Part shown: positions 55,047-63,234 of the stretch, in pieces | Position numbering within the stretch: the stretch's first letter is position 1 | Layout of the letters: the number at the start of each line of letters is the position of its first letter | Source: Pseudenterobacter timonensis | GTDB taxonomy: Bacteria > Pseudomonadota > Gammaproteobacteria > Enterobacterales > Enterobacteriaceae | Length of the DNA stretch: 64,000 nucleotides | Assembly: GCF_900021175.1 (NCBI RefSeq) | Contig: NZ_FCOP01000012.1 | Location: forward strand, 248,001-312,000 | Direction of reading: 5' to 3' | Notes under the pieces: generated by a model | What the model saw: only the letters and a program-made list of their open reading frames with translations | What the model was told of the DNA's origin: nothing | Databases searched by the model: none | Program-made: the position numbers and the translations under genes

Positions 55047-56744
55047 TCAGATGGAGGTGCGGCGATAGCTGCGGTATTCCGGTTGCCAGAAGTTTTCGTC
55101 AATGGCCTGCTGCAGCGCATCGGCAGAGGTTTTAACCGCCACGCCCTGCTGCTGGGCCATTTTGCCGACAGCAAAGGCGATGGCACGGGAGACGGTGTGA
55201 ATATCCTTCAGCTCCGGCAGCACCAGCCCCTCGCCGTTATTGACCAGCGGCGAGTGCTTGGCCAGCGTTTCGCTCGCGGACATCAGCATCTCGTCGGTGA
55301 TGCGCGACGCGCCGGAGGCGATCACCCCCAGACCGATCCCCGGGAAGATATAGGAGTTATTGCACTGGGCGATGGGGTAGGTCGTATCCTTCCAGACCAC
55401 CGGCGCGAACGGGCTGCCGGTGGCGACCAGCGCGTTGCCTTCGGTCCAGGCGATAATGTCCTGCGGCGTCGCCTCAACGCGGGAGGTCGGGTTAGAGAGC
55501 GGCATCACGATCGGACGCGGGCAGTGCTTGTGCATCTCCCGGATGATCTCTTCCGTGAACAGTCCCGTCTGGCCGGAGACGCCGATCAGGATATCGGGCT
55601 TGACGTTGCGCACCACGTCGAGCAGGGAGAGCACCTCGTTATCGGTATCCCAGCTGCGGAGGTTATCGCGCTTCTGTACCAGCTTCGTCTGGAACGGCAG
55701 CAGATTTGGCATCCCGTCGGTTAAGAGGCCGAAGCGATCCACCATAAAGACACGGGAGCGCGCCAGCTCTTCGCTTAACCCCTCGCGCTGGGTCTGGGCG
55801 ATGATCTGCTCGGCGATACCGCAACCGGCGGAGCCCGCCCCGAGGAAAACGATTTTTTGCTCGCTGAGCTGGCTGCCCGCCGCACGGCTGGCAGCGATCA
55901 GCGTGCCGACGGTGACCGCCGCCGTACCCTGAATATCGTCATTGAAAGAACAGATCTCATCCCGGTAGCGGTTAAGCAGCGGCATGGCGTTTTTCTGGGC
56001 GAAATCTTCAAACTGCAGCAGCACGTTCGGCCAGCGCTGTTTGACCGCCTGGATAAAGTCATCCACAAACTGATAGTACTCGTCATCGGTGATACGCGAA
56101 TGGCGCCAGCCCATATAGAGCGGGTCGTTAAGCAACTGCTGGTTGTTGGTGCCCACATCCAGCACCACCGGCAGGGTATAGGCCGGGCTGATACCGCCGC
56201 AGGCGGTATAGAGCGAGAGCTTACCGATCGGGATCCCCATCCCGCCGATCCCCTGATCGCCCAGCCCCAGAATACGTTCGCCGTCGGTGACCACGATTAC
56301 TTTAATATTGTGGTTCGGCACGTTCTGCAGGATATCGTCCATGTTGTGCCGGTTCGGCCAGGAGATAAAGACTCCGCGGGAGCGGCGGTAAATTTCAGAG
56401 AAACGTTCGCAGGCCGCTCCCACCGTCGGGGTGTAGATCACTGGCATCATCTCATCGAGGTGGTTCTGAACCAGGCGGTAGAAAAGCGTTTCGTTGGTGT
56501 CCTGAATGTTGCGCAGGTAGATATGTTTATCGATTTCGGTTTTGAAGCCTTGATACTGGATCCAGGCGCGCTCTGCCTGCTCTTCGATGGTTTCCACGAC
56601 CTCTGGCAGCAGGCCGAGGAGGTTAAAGCTGCTGCGCTCCTCCATGCTGAAGGCGCTGCCTTTGTTCAGCAGGGGAAACTCCAGCAACACCGGGCCTGCA
56701 TAGGGAATGTAGAGGGAACGATGTTTTGTGGCTTTGTTGTCCAT
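55047..56744 (-). CDS. maeA: NAD-dependent malic enzyme (malate to pyruvate)
   Basis: 565 residues from the ATG complementary to 56742-56744 ([20 protein letters not shown]), the E. coli length. Catalytic Tyr in [12 protein letters not shown] (about residue 104) and Lys in [19 protein letters not shown] (here [20 protein letters not shown], about 165-184). Metal ligands in [12 protein letters not shown] site [13 protein letters not shown] (about 313). It decarboxylates malate oxidatively in gluconeogenic growth. In E. coli maeA mRNA is repressed by FnrS, which is encoded at 3245 in this window. Confidence 0.97.
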   Translation of the reverse strand: MDNKATKHRSLYIPYAGPVLLEFPLLNKGSAFSMEERSSFNLLGLLPEVVETIEEQAERAWIQYQGFKTEIDKHIYLRNIQDTNETLFYRLVQNHLDEMMPVIYTPTVGAACERFSEIYRRSRGVFISWPNRHNMDDILQNVPNHNIKVIVVTDGERILGLGDQGIGGMGIPIGKLSLYTACGGISPAYTLPVVLDVGTNNQQLLNDPLYMGWRHSRITDDEYYQFVDDFIQAVKQRWPNVLLQFEDFAQKNAMPLLNRYRDEICSFNDDIQGTAAVTVGTLIAASRAAGSQLSEQKIVFLGAGSAGCGIAEQIIAQTQREGLSEELARSRVFMVDRFGLLTDGMPNLLPFQTKLVQKRDNLRSWDTDNEVLSLLDVVRNVKPDILIGVSGQTGLFTEEIIREMHKHCPRPIVMPLSNPTSRVEATPQDIIAWTEGNALVATGSPFAPVVWKDTTYPIAQCNNSYIFPGIGLGVIASGASRITDEMLMSASETLAKHSPLVNNGEGLVLPELKDIHTVSRAIAFAVGKMAQQQGVAVKTSADALQQAIDENFWQPEYRSYRRTSI

Positions 56745-56873
56745 ATTTCTCACTCGCTGTTTGAATATACGTCCCTGGTCGTGCCATTTCTTGTCGCGGT
56801 GTTGGTCATCAGGGCTGCGGTCGGCGGGTAGTATAAAGGAGCCGGGGCGGAATTTCCGCCCCTGAAAACAAAA

Positions 56874-56898
56874 ACACCATCGGGGTGACCGATGGTGT
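56874..56898 (-). terminator. Terminator downstream of sra
   Basis: ACACCATCGG (56874-56883) and CCGATGGTGT (56889-56898); on the minus strand TTTTTGTTTT follows the stem. Confidence 0.85.
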
Positions 56899-56921
56899 CT
56901 GCTGGCTGTTAAAGGCCTGGC

Positions 56922-57059
56922 TTACTTCTCTGAGTGGCGTTTTCTGCCGCTACCGTTGTTAACGACGGTCTCATTGTTCTCTTCAATTACCACTTTTTTG
57001 TGGTTAGAGAGTTTGTAGTTCAGCCCAAGAATGTGGCGTGCCTGACGGTTCGATTTCAT
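56922..57059 (-). CDS. sra: Stationary-phase-induced ribosome-associated protein Sra (S22)
   Basis: 45 residues, the same as E. coli Sra/RpsV. It begins [20 protein letters not shown] and ends SGRKRHSEK, highly basic at both ends. The E. coli protein is a stationary-phase 30S-associated component of unclear role. It lies between maeA and bdm as in E. coli. The middle portion ([13 protein letters not shown]) is more diverged than the ends. Confidence 0.95.
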   Translation of the reverse strand: MKSNRQARHILGLNYKLSNHKKVVIEENNETVVNNGSGRKRHSEK

Positions 57060-57154
57060 GCTTACTCCTCAATCCTGTTGATAGTTTTAAGGACAGGTTC
57101 GCTGTAGCGAACGAAATGTAACCCCTTAGGTTGCAGATCCAGCATAGCAGGTTT

Positions 57155-57370
57155 TCAGAGCGGGGCGTGTTGGCCGCTAACGACGTAGTTGATCGTCTGC
57201 TGGTAAATATCACTGAGGATGTCATTGTCGGACGCTTCGACCCATTTGGTCAGCTCCATTAAAATGTCATCTTCAGTGACCGCCCCCATTTCGGCGCGCA
57301 GACCCTGCGCAATGGCGTTGACCAGTTCCGGCTGTGCAGATGAAGTATTTGCTGAGTAATAAGTAAACAT
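57155..57370 (-). CDS. bdm: Biofilm-dependent modulation protein Bdm
   Basis: 71 residues, E. coli Bdm length. The C-terminal half, TEDDILMELTKWVEASDNDI and then LSDIYQQTINYVVSGQH, is nearly invariant. E. coli Bdm is osmotically and Rcs-controlled, degraded by RNase III at the mRNA level, and affects flagellar gene expression and biofilm. Start behind GGAGGC. Order maeA-sra-bdm is conserved; osmC follows after an inserted VOC gene. Confidence 0.95.
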   Translation of the reverse strand: MFTYYSANTSSAQPELVNAIAQGLRAEMGAVTEDDILMELTKWVEASDNDILSDIYQQTINYVVSGQHAPL

Positions 57371-57433
57371 GGTGCCTCCGTGTCGTTATCTGTTTAATGG
57401 TACGGCTCGCAAAACTTAATTCACATTCAGAAT

Positions 57434-57449
57434 GGCAAATATTCTTGCC
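57434..57449 (-). promoter_or_regulatory. Candidate RcsB-type site upstream of bdm
   Basis: GGCAAGAATATTTGCC read on the minus strand contains AAGAATATT, close to the RcsAB core. bdm is RcsB-activated in E. coli. Match is partial, so this is tentative. Confidence 0.35.
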
Positions 57450-57511
57450 GCTGTGGCTCAGATTCGTCCTGGAAACAAAATATTCACGAGGATATATCCT
57501 GTATTAATTAA

Positions 57512-58033
57512 TTACGGCTTCCAGCGACGCGCTGAAGAATATTTTTCATAGGGCATGGGCGAGGGCCAGGATATCAATTCCACTACGCTGCCCCAGGGGG
57601 TTTTACCGTAACAAAACGCATTGCCTTCGCCGCGTTCAGCGGGAAAGGATAAAGGCTTAGGTTCAGTAAACATCTCTCCACCAGCGGCGGTGAAGCGGGA
57701 GATAGTTTCCGCGAAATCATCCACATAGACCGCGAAATGCTGTAAGCCAAAATCGCTGGCGCGGGCGGCCTGTTGCTGTTCTGGAGCGTGCATTTCAAAT
57801 AATTCTATTCCCGGTCCGCGGGGTAATATCAGCATCCGAATAGCGGTTATTTCTGTCCCCGGATATAAACGTAGCGTCTCTCTCTGGGATTTATTATCGA
57901 TATTTCCATCTCCCTTTTCTGCTGACCGGTAAAGCACTTTTGCCCCCAGTGCATTTTCAAAAAAATAGGTTGCCTGCTCGATATCAGGCACCGTAATGCC
58001 AATATGGTCTATTCCGCGTACCGGTGAAGTCAT
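57512..58033 (-). CDS. VOC-family (glyoxalase/dioxygenase-like) protein
   Basis: I start at the ATG complementary to 58031-58033, behind AGGAGAAAAAG; the open frame to 58198 crosses the osmC promoter. 173 residues: GIDHIGITVPDIEQATYFFE (about residues 7-26) opens the fold and LQHFAVYVDDFAETISRF (about 103) opens its second half; metal ligands would be His10, His105 and Glu in GSVVELISW. The first half resembles lactoylglutathione lyase relatives. Substrate unknown. It sits between bdm and osmC, which are adjacent in E. coli, so it is an insertion divergent from osmC. Confidence 0.82.
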   Translation of the reverse strand: MTSPVRGIDHIGITVPDIEQATYFFENALGAKVLYRSAEKGDGNIDNKSQRETLRLYPGTEITAIRMLILPRGPGIELFEMHAPEQQQAARASDFGLQHFAVYVDDFAETISRFTAAGGEMFTEPKPLSFPAERGEGNAFCYGKTPWGSVVELISWPSPMPYEKYSSARRWKP

Positions 58034-58090
58034 CTTTTTCTCCTCTGTTTTAAGGCAACTATAGCAGCCGCTCCTCGCGTCGGGTCTTTT

Positions 58091-58138
58091 AAGAGTTCTC
58101 CTGCTTCCCCTGCAGAATGTGTCGAACGTTCTATACTT
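58091..58138 (+). promoter_or_regulatory. osmC promoter: sigma-S -10 and candidate RcsB site
   Basis: CTATACTT at 58131-58138 is the canonical stationary-phase -10. Upstream, TAAGAGTTCTCCTG (58090-58103) resembles the RcsB box reported at E. coli osmC. Both regulators control osmC in E. coli. Confidence 0.65.
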
Positions 58139-58168
58139 ATCCCTTTGCAAGCCAAAAGGAGAGCAACA

Positions 58169-58597
58169 ATGACAATTCATAAACACGGTTCTGCACACTG
58201 GTCAGGTGATATCAAAAAGGGCAAAGGTACGGTTTCGACAGAAAGTGGTGTGCTGAACCAGCAACCCTACGGCTTTAATACCCGTTTTGAGGGTGAAAAG
58301 GGGACCAATCCCGAGGAGCTGATTGGCGCTGCACATGCGGCCTGCTTCTCTATGGCGCTATCCCTCATGCTCGGCGAAGCGGGGTATACCGCCGATTCCA
58401 TCGACACCACTGCTGACGTGTCGCTGGATAAAAAAGAGGGAGGTTTTGCCATCACTAAAGTCGCTCTGCAGAGCAAAGTGACCGTCCCGGGCATCGATCC
58501 GCAGCAGTTTGACGGTGTTATTCAGAAAGCCAAAGCGGGCTGCCCAGTTTCGCAGCTGCTTAACGCTGAAATCACGCTGGATTATACGCTGAACTAA
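58169..58597 (+). CDS. osmC: Peroxiredoxin OsmC
   Basis: 142 residues from ATG 58169 (MTIHKHGSAHWSGDIKKGKG), behind AAAGGAGAG. The two reactive cysteines are present: Cys in GAAHAACFSMALS (about residue 59) and in AKAGCPVSQLL (about 125). Dimeric cytosolic enzyme that reduces organic hydroperoxides; osmotically and RpoS-induced. Followed by a clear terminator. Confidence 0.95.
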   Translation: MTIHKHGSAHWSGDIKKGKGTVSTESGVLNQQPYGFNTRFEGEKGTNPEELIGAAHAACFSMALSLMLGEAGYTADSIDTTADVSLDKKEGGFAITKVALQSKVTVPGIDPQQFDGVIQKAKAGCPVSQLLNAEITLDYTLN

Positions 58598-58605
58598 CTC
58601 TCCCG

Positions 58606-58630
58606 CCGGGCAGCATAGCTGCCCGGTTTT
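58606..58630 (+). terminator. Terminator after osmC
   Basis: CCGGGCAGC (58606-58614), ATA loop, GCTGCCCGG (58618-58626), TTTT. Confidence 0.88.
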
Positions 58631-59093
58631 ATTTTCCCCTCTTTAAAACTTTCCTGGTATGCCTTCATACCAGCCTTGCCCTGAAGTGGAATAATGAATT
58701 TGACTACCTGAACAGAGGTGATCGACTCTCTGGCCGGTGGGTAAAAGCATGTGAACAGTGCTCACTCCGTCTTTTTTTCCGGAAACCGGTATATAAGCAG
58801 CGGCTGTCAGCGAAACCCGTATGATAGATGCCTGGCTGTGCTATCCAAAGGGGTGGTAGTGATAAAGGGCATTTTCAGAAATTAAGTGTGGTTAATGGCA
58901 GTCCTGTCTTTATCGATCTGAAAATTGAGATAAAAGTGGATGTTGCGGCAGTTATTATGTCCATATTGGGATGTGTGGCTTTTGCTATTGATCGAGATTA
59001 CCCGTACTTTCAATGGTGAGATTATACCTGCTGTGTATTTCGATATCCAAACAGCCCGCTTGCGGCACAAGGGGTTTATTTGCCGTTTTATAA
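58631..59093. other. AT-rich intergenic region, no convincing gene
   Basis: A 63-codon open frame at 58828-59019 has GGGGTGGTAG-like purines only in the wrong place and no family features, so I do not call it. The base composition falls below that of the flanks, as expected beside an acquired toxin-antitoxin module. It separates osmC from the RES/Xre pair; in E. coli the ddp genes follow osmC. Confidence 0.5.
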
Positions 59094-59123
59094 CCATTTG
59101 GGTATAATTAAAACACCAAATGG
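59094..59123 (+). promoter_or_regulatory. Operator and promoter of the RES/Xre module
   Basis: CCATTTGG (59094-59101) and CCAAATGG (59116-59123) are perfect inverted arms 14 bases apart. A perfect TATAAT (59103-59108) lies between them, so a bound antitoxin complex would block the promoter. Confidence 0.75.
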
Positions 59124-59133
59124 GAGGTCAGTT

Positions 59134-59577
59134 ATGAAAACTTTTAGCTTGTCGTCAACCCAAGCCCGGCCGCCGCGCTTATGGCAGGTTGCCGGGTTAA
59201 ATAGTTCCGATGGTGTGGCGTTGCTGGGCCAGATTCACGAAGGTCTCGATGGCAACGTTGCAGATGTCATTATCGACTGGGCAAAAATAACCCAAAACGA
59301 CCTGCGGAAGATGTCCGGTATCCCCTCCACGACATTCAGCCGCAGCCGGAAAGCACGTTTTACTGCCGAGCAGAGCGAACGGCTGGTGCGCGTCATTCGC
59401 GTCATCGACCGGGCGGTAGACCTCTTTGAAGGTAACAAGGACGAGGCCCAGAAATGGCTGAATGAGCCGAACAGGGCGCTCAGCTGGAAAGTGCCTGCGG
59501 AGCTCATGGCATCCGAAACCGGTGCATATGAGGTCATGAAGCTGATCACGCGTCTTGAACATGGGGTTTACTCGTGA
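59134..59577 (+). CDS. Xre/MbcA/ParS-type antitoxin of a RES toxin
   Basis: ATG at 59134 behind GGGAGG gives 147 residues. The N-terminal part contains a helix-turn-helix-like segment (TQNDLRKMSGIPSTTFSRSR, about residues 53-72). The C-terminal half is the toxin-binding DUF2384 domain (RVIRVIDRAVDLFEGNKDEA, then WLNEPNRAL and the common GAYEVMKLITRLEHGVYS end). Such proteins block the RES active site and repress their own operon. The stop overlaps the toxin start (GTGA). Confidence 0.88.
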   Translation: MKTFSLSSTQARPPRLWQVAGLNSSDGVALLGQIHEGLDGNVADVIIDWAKITQNDLRKMSGIPSTTFSRSRKARFTAEQSERLVRVIRVIDRAVDLFEGNKDEAQKWLNEPNRALSWKVPAELMASETGAYEVMKLITRLEHGVYS

Positions 59578-60044
59578 TCCTCTACCGGCTGACCAAAACC
59601 AAATACCTTTCCACAGCCTGGACAGGATTTGGCGCCCGGCAGGCCGGAGGCCGCTGGAACAGCCCGGGCGTCTCGATGGTTTATGTCTCAGAAACGGCCT
59701 CACTGACAATGCTGGAGACGCTCGTGCATCTGCATGCTGCACATATTCTGGATTCTTTCACGCTGCTGCGTATCGATGTTCCAGATGAGCAGATTCAGAC
59801 CGCCAGTATGGATGAACTGCCGGATAATTGGGCTGATGAAGACGCTCCCCCGGAACTGGCTGCATATGGTGATGCCTGGTGCTTTTCAGCTGGTTCCGTT
59901 GCGTTACGCGTACCCAGCGCCCTGTCACCCGTCGAGTATAATTTCCTCCTGAACCCGGAGCACCCGGACTTCTTCAGCATCATCCAGAAAGCGCAGACCA
60001 TTCCGTTCCGCTTCGACAGCAGACTTACGCCATCGCGCCACTGA
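59574..60044 (+). CDS. RES-domain toxin (predicted NAD-degrading)
   Basis: GTG start overlapping the antitoxin stop, 156 residues. RES-family features: an N-terminal MILYRLTKTKY, GGRWNSPGVSMVYVSE (about residues 25-40) with the conserved Arg, Tyr and Ser/Glu, TMLETLVHL (about 45) and the C-terminal NFLLNPEHPDF. Characterised RES toxins deplete NAD+ by ADP-ribosyl-type chemistry and cause growth arrest. All conserved positions that I know appear present, so the toxin is probably active. No third gene is attached. Confidence 0.88.
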   Translation: MILYRLTKTKYLSTAWTGFGARQAGGRWNSPGVSMVYVSETASLTMLETLVHLHAAHILDSFTLLRIDVPDEQIQTASMDELPDNWADEDAPPELAAYGDAWCFSAGSVALRVPSALSPVEYNFLLNPEHPDFFSIIQKAQTIPFRFDSRLTPSRH

Positions 60045-60211
60045 CCTTATCGGGAATGACATCCATTCCCGGAGCACATCCTGAAGCTGTAGTGCCGGTG
60101 TTCAGTACCGATAAACTACCAAAATTTCTTTTTTTCATTGGAGCACCTGAGTTTTTTTGAGGTGAGCATATCAACTCTGTTCAGGTGTCCAGATTCAGTT
60201 TCCACTTCACC

Positions 60212-60232
60212 CGCTCGCCCGCCGGGCGAACG
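60212..60232. terminator. Hairpin downstream of the 256-residue membrane protein gene
   Basis: CGCTCGCCC (60212-60220) and GGGCGAACG (60224-60232) pair over nine positions with one mismatch or wobble. No T run on either strand, so its role is uncertain. Confidence 0.35.
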
Positions 60233-60240
60233 AAGGGAGG

Positions 60241-61011
60241 CTACTCCGCCTCCTGCGAGCGGTGAATACCCATGGCGATTACCTGTGCCGGATCGAAGAG
60301 GGAGAGACTTTCGACCTGGGAGAGGAGAATGACCTTACGAAAATCGAGCGCCGACTGCGGCTCCGAGATCAGATCGATCCCTTTCGCGTCATACCAGGCG
60401 CTGTAGTTATGCTCGATATGCAGATCCAGCGTTTTTTTATCGCGATAGCCGCTCAGCATCGGCACGATAACGATATTGTTCGCTTCGCCGCCGTCGAAGG
60501 TGGCGGTGTGGACCATTCCAATGTAGATGCGCTGTGATTTAAGGGTGACCCAGGCGAGGTCGCCTTTCTCCATGCACTGATAAAGTAACCCCTCCACGCC
60601 GTTAGCCCGCGACAGATGCTTATAGAGCTCCCGTCGCCCGTTGATATCCAGCCGCGCGCTCCGCGCCCAGTTGGAGCGCCAAAGACAGAAGAGCACGGCG
60701 AAGGCCAGCATAATAACCACCGGAGCCTGGATGCCAAGAAAGGTCCAGTTCATAAAGCTCATCTGATAGTGGTAATGATCTGCCCCGGAAAGTTCAGGAA
60801 AGGCGTTTAACGCCGCGGATATAACAAAAAGCACAATCCAGAGCAGCGCGGTGGCCAGGATCCCCTGCAACACAAAGACGCAGCCGTAGAGCGCCACGAG
60901 AAAATAGACATCCCAGCCGAAGCTGCGTTTGAATTTAAAGCGGGTGGAAAGGTCGTGGCTGGTGTACCAGTAGCCGCAGACCATCAGGACCATAAAGATT
61001 GCCGTTCCCAT
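60241..61011 (-). CDS. Inner-membrane protein of unknown function, 256 residues
   Basis: Three hydrophobic segments: the N-terminus (GTAIFMVLMVCGYWY), about residues 32-68 (YFLVALYGCVFVLQGILATA and on) and about 90-112 (FLGIQAPVVIMLAFAVLFCL). A soluble cytosolic domain of about 140 residues follows, with KSQRIYIGMVHTATFDGGEA and a terminal SQVESLSLFDPAQVIAMGIH. The soluble part has the look of a small ligand- or protein-binding beta domain, but I recognise no family. It lies one base after the 65-residue gene, so the two form an operon. Confidence 0.7.
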   Translation of the reverse strand: MGTAIFMVLMVCGYWYTSHDLSTRFKFKRSFGWDVYFLVALYGCVFVLQGILATALLWIVLFVISAALNAFPELSGADHYHYQMSFMNWTFLGIQAPVVIMLAFAVLFCLWRSNWARSARLDINGRRELYKHLSRANGVEGLLYQCMEKGDLAWVTLKSQRIYIGMVHTATFDGGEANNIVIVPMLSGYRDKKTLDLHIEHNYSAWYDAKGIDLISEPQSALDFRKVILLSQVESLSLFDPAQVIAMGIHRSQEAE

Positions 61012-61012
61012 C

Positions 61013-61210
61013 TCAGGCCCTCTTCAGCGCATCGACATGGCGACGGAAATCATCCTGTACATGTTTGCAATGGATGTTCACCGAGGGGTTGCCGTCGGCA
61101 TCAATTACAATGCGCTCGCCATCGTCGATGGCATCCTGGATTTCACTGTGGCTCATAACCTGTAGCAGGGCATCGGGACTGGCGAATAACGCGCGAATCA
61201 TCTTTTTCAT
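61013..61210 (-). CDS. Small protein of unknown function, 65 residues
   Basis: ATG complementary to 61208-61210, behind a perfect GGAGG. Mostly helical and charged, with SPDALLQVMSHSEIQDAIDD and a DADGNPSVNIHCKHVQDDF stretch. No membrane segment or signal peptide. Translationally coupled to the membrane protein gene downstream, which suggests a joint function. Not recognised. Confidence 0.65.
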   Translation of the reverse strand: MKKMIRALFASPDALLQVMSHSEIQDAIDDGERIVIDADGNPSVNIHCKHVQDDFRRHVDALKRA

Positions 61211-61287
61211 CAATTACCTCCGGCTAACAGTATAGAAAGCACTACAGAAAGCGGGGGCAATGTCAGATATATCCGGCGGAAAGCGCG

Positions 61288-61824
61288 TTAATTGTTCATG
61301 CGGTAGTACCAGAAGAGCGCCACTTCATCTTTTTCCGGTTGCGGCAGGGCATCGTAGAGATAGCGATCGTAGCCGGCCAGCTCAAAGCCGTACTGACGAT
61401 AGAAGAGACAGGCGGGAACGTTGACGTTTTGTGTCTCCAGACGCAGCCCGGCGGCCTTTTTCTCCTCTGCCCAGCGGTGAACGGCGCTCATGAGCTTGCG
61501 GGCGGCGCCATGCCTGCGCAGGGCGCTGTCGGTTGCAAGATAGTCAATAGAGACAATATGGCTGTTGTGCAGCGAGGCGGTGATAAACCCGGCGATGTCG
61601 CGCTCCCCGGTTTCGGCCAGCAGGAAAAGGGCGTCCGGCTTAACGCAGTGATCCTCCAGGGTCTGGAGATCGAGTTCATAGGTTTTGATAAAGGGTTCGG
61701 AGAGCGACTCGATGCGCAATTCGCTGTCGATAAACGGGCCGCGGGCGATATGGTTAACATTAAAGGAGAAATCGCATTTTTCCAGCGGGAGAAGATCTGC
61801 AGCAGTGCCTTTTCTTATCAGCAT
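61288..61824 (-). CDS. GNAT-family acetyltransferase
   Basis: 178 residues behind AGGA. The acetyl-CoA motif is TDSALRRHGAARKLMSAVHR (about residues 97-116); Gln/Arg-x-x-Gly-x-Gly/Ala is slightly relaxed (RRHGAA). CLFYRQYGFELAGYDRYLYD (about 138-157) is the typical C-terminal motif. The overall pattern, including SIDYLATDSALRRHG, recalls streptothricin acetyltransferase relatives, but I would not infer antibiotic resistance. Single gene, no clear partner. Confidence 0.82.
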   Translation of the reverse strand: MLIRKGTAADLLPLEKCDFSFNVNHIARGPFIDSELRIESLSEPFIKTYELDLQTLEDHCVKPDALFLLAETGERDIAGFITASLHNSHIVSIDYLATDSALRRHGAARKLMSAVHRWAEEKKAAGLRLETQNVNVPACLFYRQYGFELAGYDRYLYDALPQPEKDEVALFWYYRMNN

Positions 61825-61887
61825 GAATCATCCTGTCAGAGAGAGGGAAAAGAAAGGGTAGCACAGGAGGAGAAAAAGGAAGGGGGG

Positions 61888-61908
61888 CTGGCGGCGGGTA
61901 ACCGCCAG
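61888..61908 (-). terminator. Terminator downstream of ariR
   Basis: CTGGCGG (61888-61894) and CCGCCAG (61902-61908); on the minus strand the stem is followed by CCCCCCTTCCTTTTT. Confidence 0.5.
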
Positions 61909-61917
61909 CGGCCAGAA

Positions 61918-62196
61918 TTAAAGATCGTCCATGGTATGGTCGACAATAATCTCCAGCGCTTTGCGAATCACATCAGCTTTAACCACGTCGCGGGTGCACT
62001 CCAGCTCCTGGATCAGGCGCAGAATGATCGCTTTGTGGGTCAAATGGCCTTGCGCGGCGAGGATTTCGCCAGTCACTGCTTTAAGCAGGGCAGACTCGTC
62101 GGCCAGCAGCTCTCCGGCGTTACGAAGATAATTAGAAAGGGCCGGGTCGGGTAAATCTGCAAAGAGATCGGGTTTCGATAGCGTAGCCTGGCTCAT
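61918..62196 (-). CDS. ariR: AriR/YmgB, regulator of acid resistance and biofilm
   Basis: 92 residues, all-helical, AriR/YmgB family. LSNYLRNAGELLADESALLK (about residues 20-39) and DVVKADVIRKALEIIVDHT (about 70-88) align with E. coli YmgB (YFRSSGNLLEEESAVL, DILKADVIRKTLEIVLRYT). The E. coli protein is a small dimer resembling Hha that represses biofilm and aids acid survival. Third in ycgZ-ymgA-ariR. Confidence 0.87.
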   Translation of the reverse strand: MSQATLSKPDLFADLPDPALSNYLRNAGELLADESALLKAVTGEILAAQGHLTHKAIILRLIQELECTRDVVKADVIRKALEIIVDHTMDDL

Positions 62197-62235
62197 GATG
62201 TCACACCGGTTAAAATGTAAAGTTGATGGTTAGCG

Positions 62236-62556
62236 TTAATGTTTTTTGCTGTCGGTACCTTGCTGGCTGACGCCAAACAACGGGTAAACGTTATCATTAC
62301 TGCTGCGTCTGTTCCTTTCACGCTCGTTTCTTTCCTCTTCCTTGTTGTTTCTCAACGAACCGACGTCGCTGCTGGCGATCTCCGTAATCACGCACTGCAA
62401 CGCTTCGCGCCGCTCTTCATCCTGCTCATGGGTTTTCATCACCCTCAACCGCGCGATAAGTGTCTTAATGCTGATCGGACCTTTCTCTTTTAAAAGAGAT
62501 AAGACCGCTTCTCCAATCAGCTCGTCGGTCAGTTGCTCTAGTTCACTTCTCTTCAT
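62236..62556 (-). CDS. ymgA: YmgA-like two-component connector protein
   Basis: Start at the ATG complementary to 62554-62556 (MKRSELEQLTDELIGEAVLS) because it matches the YmgA N-terminus; the longer frame to 62601 has no better ribosome site. 106 residues. The helical core ISIKTLIARLRVMKTHEQDE matches YmgA. The C-terminal 35-40 residues are hydrophilic and Asn/Arg/Glu-rich (NNKEEERNERERNRRSSNDN), longer than in E. coli. In E. coli YmgA acts with YcgZ on the Rcs system to raise colanic acid. Confidence 0.72.
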   Translation of the reverse strand: MKRSELEQLTDELIGEAVLSLLKEKGPISIKTLIARLRVMKTHEQDEERREALQCVITEIASSDVGSLRNNKEEERNERERNRRSSNDNVYPLFGVSQQGTDSKKH

Positions 62557-62698
62557 AACTGCATCTCTGATTGCCTCACTCTGCTGTGCAAAACGCGGCA
62601 TACAGTCAGTTCGGGTACGGTGTCGAAACAGTTACCTCTTTGTAAGGCAACGCACCGGAACTGACTACGTAAAGGGTATTCAGTAGCTGGCCAGGATC

Positions 62699-62938
62699 TC
62701 AACGGTCAAACAGCAGACCAATCAACGTGTGGTAGTGGGTCTCTTCCTCTTTATCACTCACCATTTCAAGACGGGACAGCAGCTTGGTACAGAGTGACTT
62801 ACGATTCAGAATTTTGCCCTCACGCAGAATTTCCACCACAATCTGGCCAAGCGTCTCCTGCTGAGTGGGTAAGGCCGCTTTATTAAAATAGCGGGTAATG
62901 GCACTCGCTGCATCCGGTAGATAACTGTTCTGGCGCAT
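62699..62938 (-). CDS. ycgZ: YcgZ, connector protein of the BluR regulon
   Basis: 79 residues behind CAGGAG. Clear orthologue of E. coli YcgZ: ITRYFNKAALPTQQETLGQI (about residues 14-33) and KSLCTKLLSRLE, ending LIGLLFDR. In E. coli ycgZ-ymgA-ariR-ymgC is repressed by the MerR-like BluR, and BluF relieves it under blue light and cold. The gene is divergent from bluF here as there. No ymgC was found after ariR. Confidence 0.93.
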   Translation of the reverse strand: MRQNSYLPDAASAITRYFNKAALPTQQETLGQIVVEILREGKILNRKSLCTKLLSRLEMVSDKEEETHYHTLIGLLFDR

Positions 62939-62996
62939 GGGGGCTCCTGTAAAAGTTAATTATGTATAAGCGAAAACGTTATACAAGCTTGAAAAT

Positions 62997-63017
62997 ACTG
63001 TACACAAAAACTGTACA
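62997..63017. repeat. Direct repeat ACTGTACA in the ycgZ-bluF promoter region
   Basis: ACTGTACA occurs at 62997-63004 and 63010-63017. Each unit contains the palindrome TGTACA, so the pair also reads as an inverted repeat, and the gap is five bases. It lies about 60-80 bases upstream of ycgZ in an AT-rich region. The region 62939-63234 otherwise holds no gene. A regulator site, perhaps for BluR, is possible. Confidence 0.5.
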
Positions 63018-63234
63018 ATTTAACAAATAAATTTTGAAATTTTTAGTGTTATCCATTTAATTCAATAACTTAATGGTTAATCAGCTATAACAATTCGCTA
63101 ACTTTGTTAAATATTTACTATGCATAGCGTAAATAGTTGCACGTTCAGACATGATTTAACCTTTTAGAAACAAGGCGACGCTTTGCCCTGTCTCTGATAG
63201 TGTGACGTTTCACTTATATCCTTTCGGACCCCAT

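Noticed and set aside
58828..59019. 63-residue ORF after osmC
   Set aside because: No suitable ribosome site, no terminator and no family features; located in AT-rich spacer.
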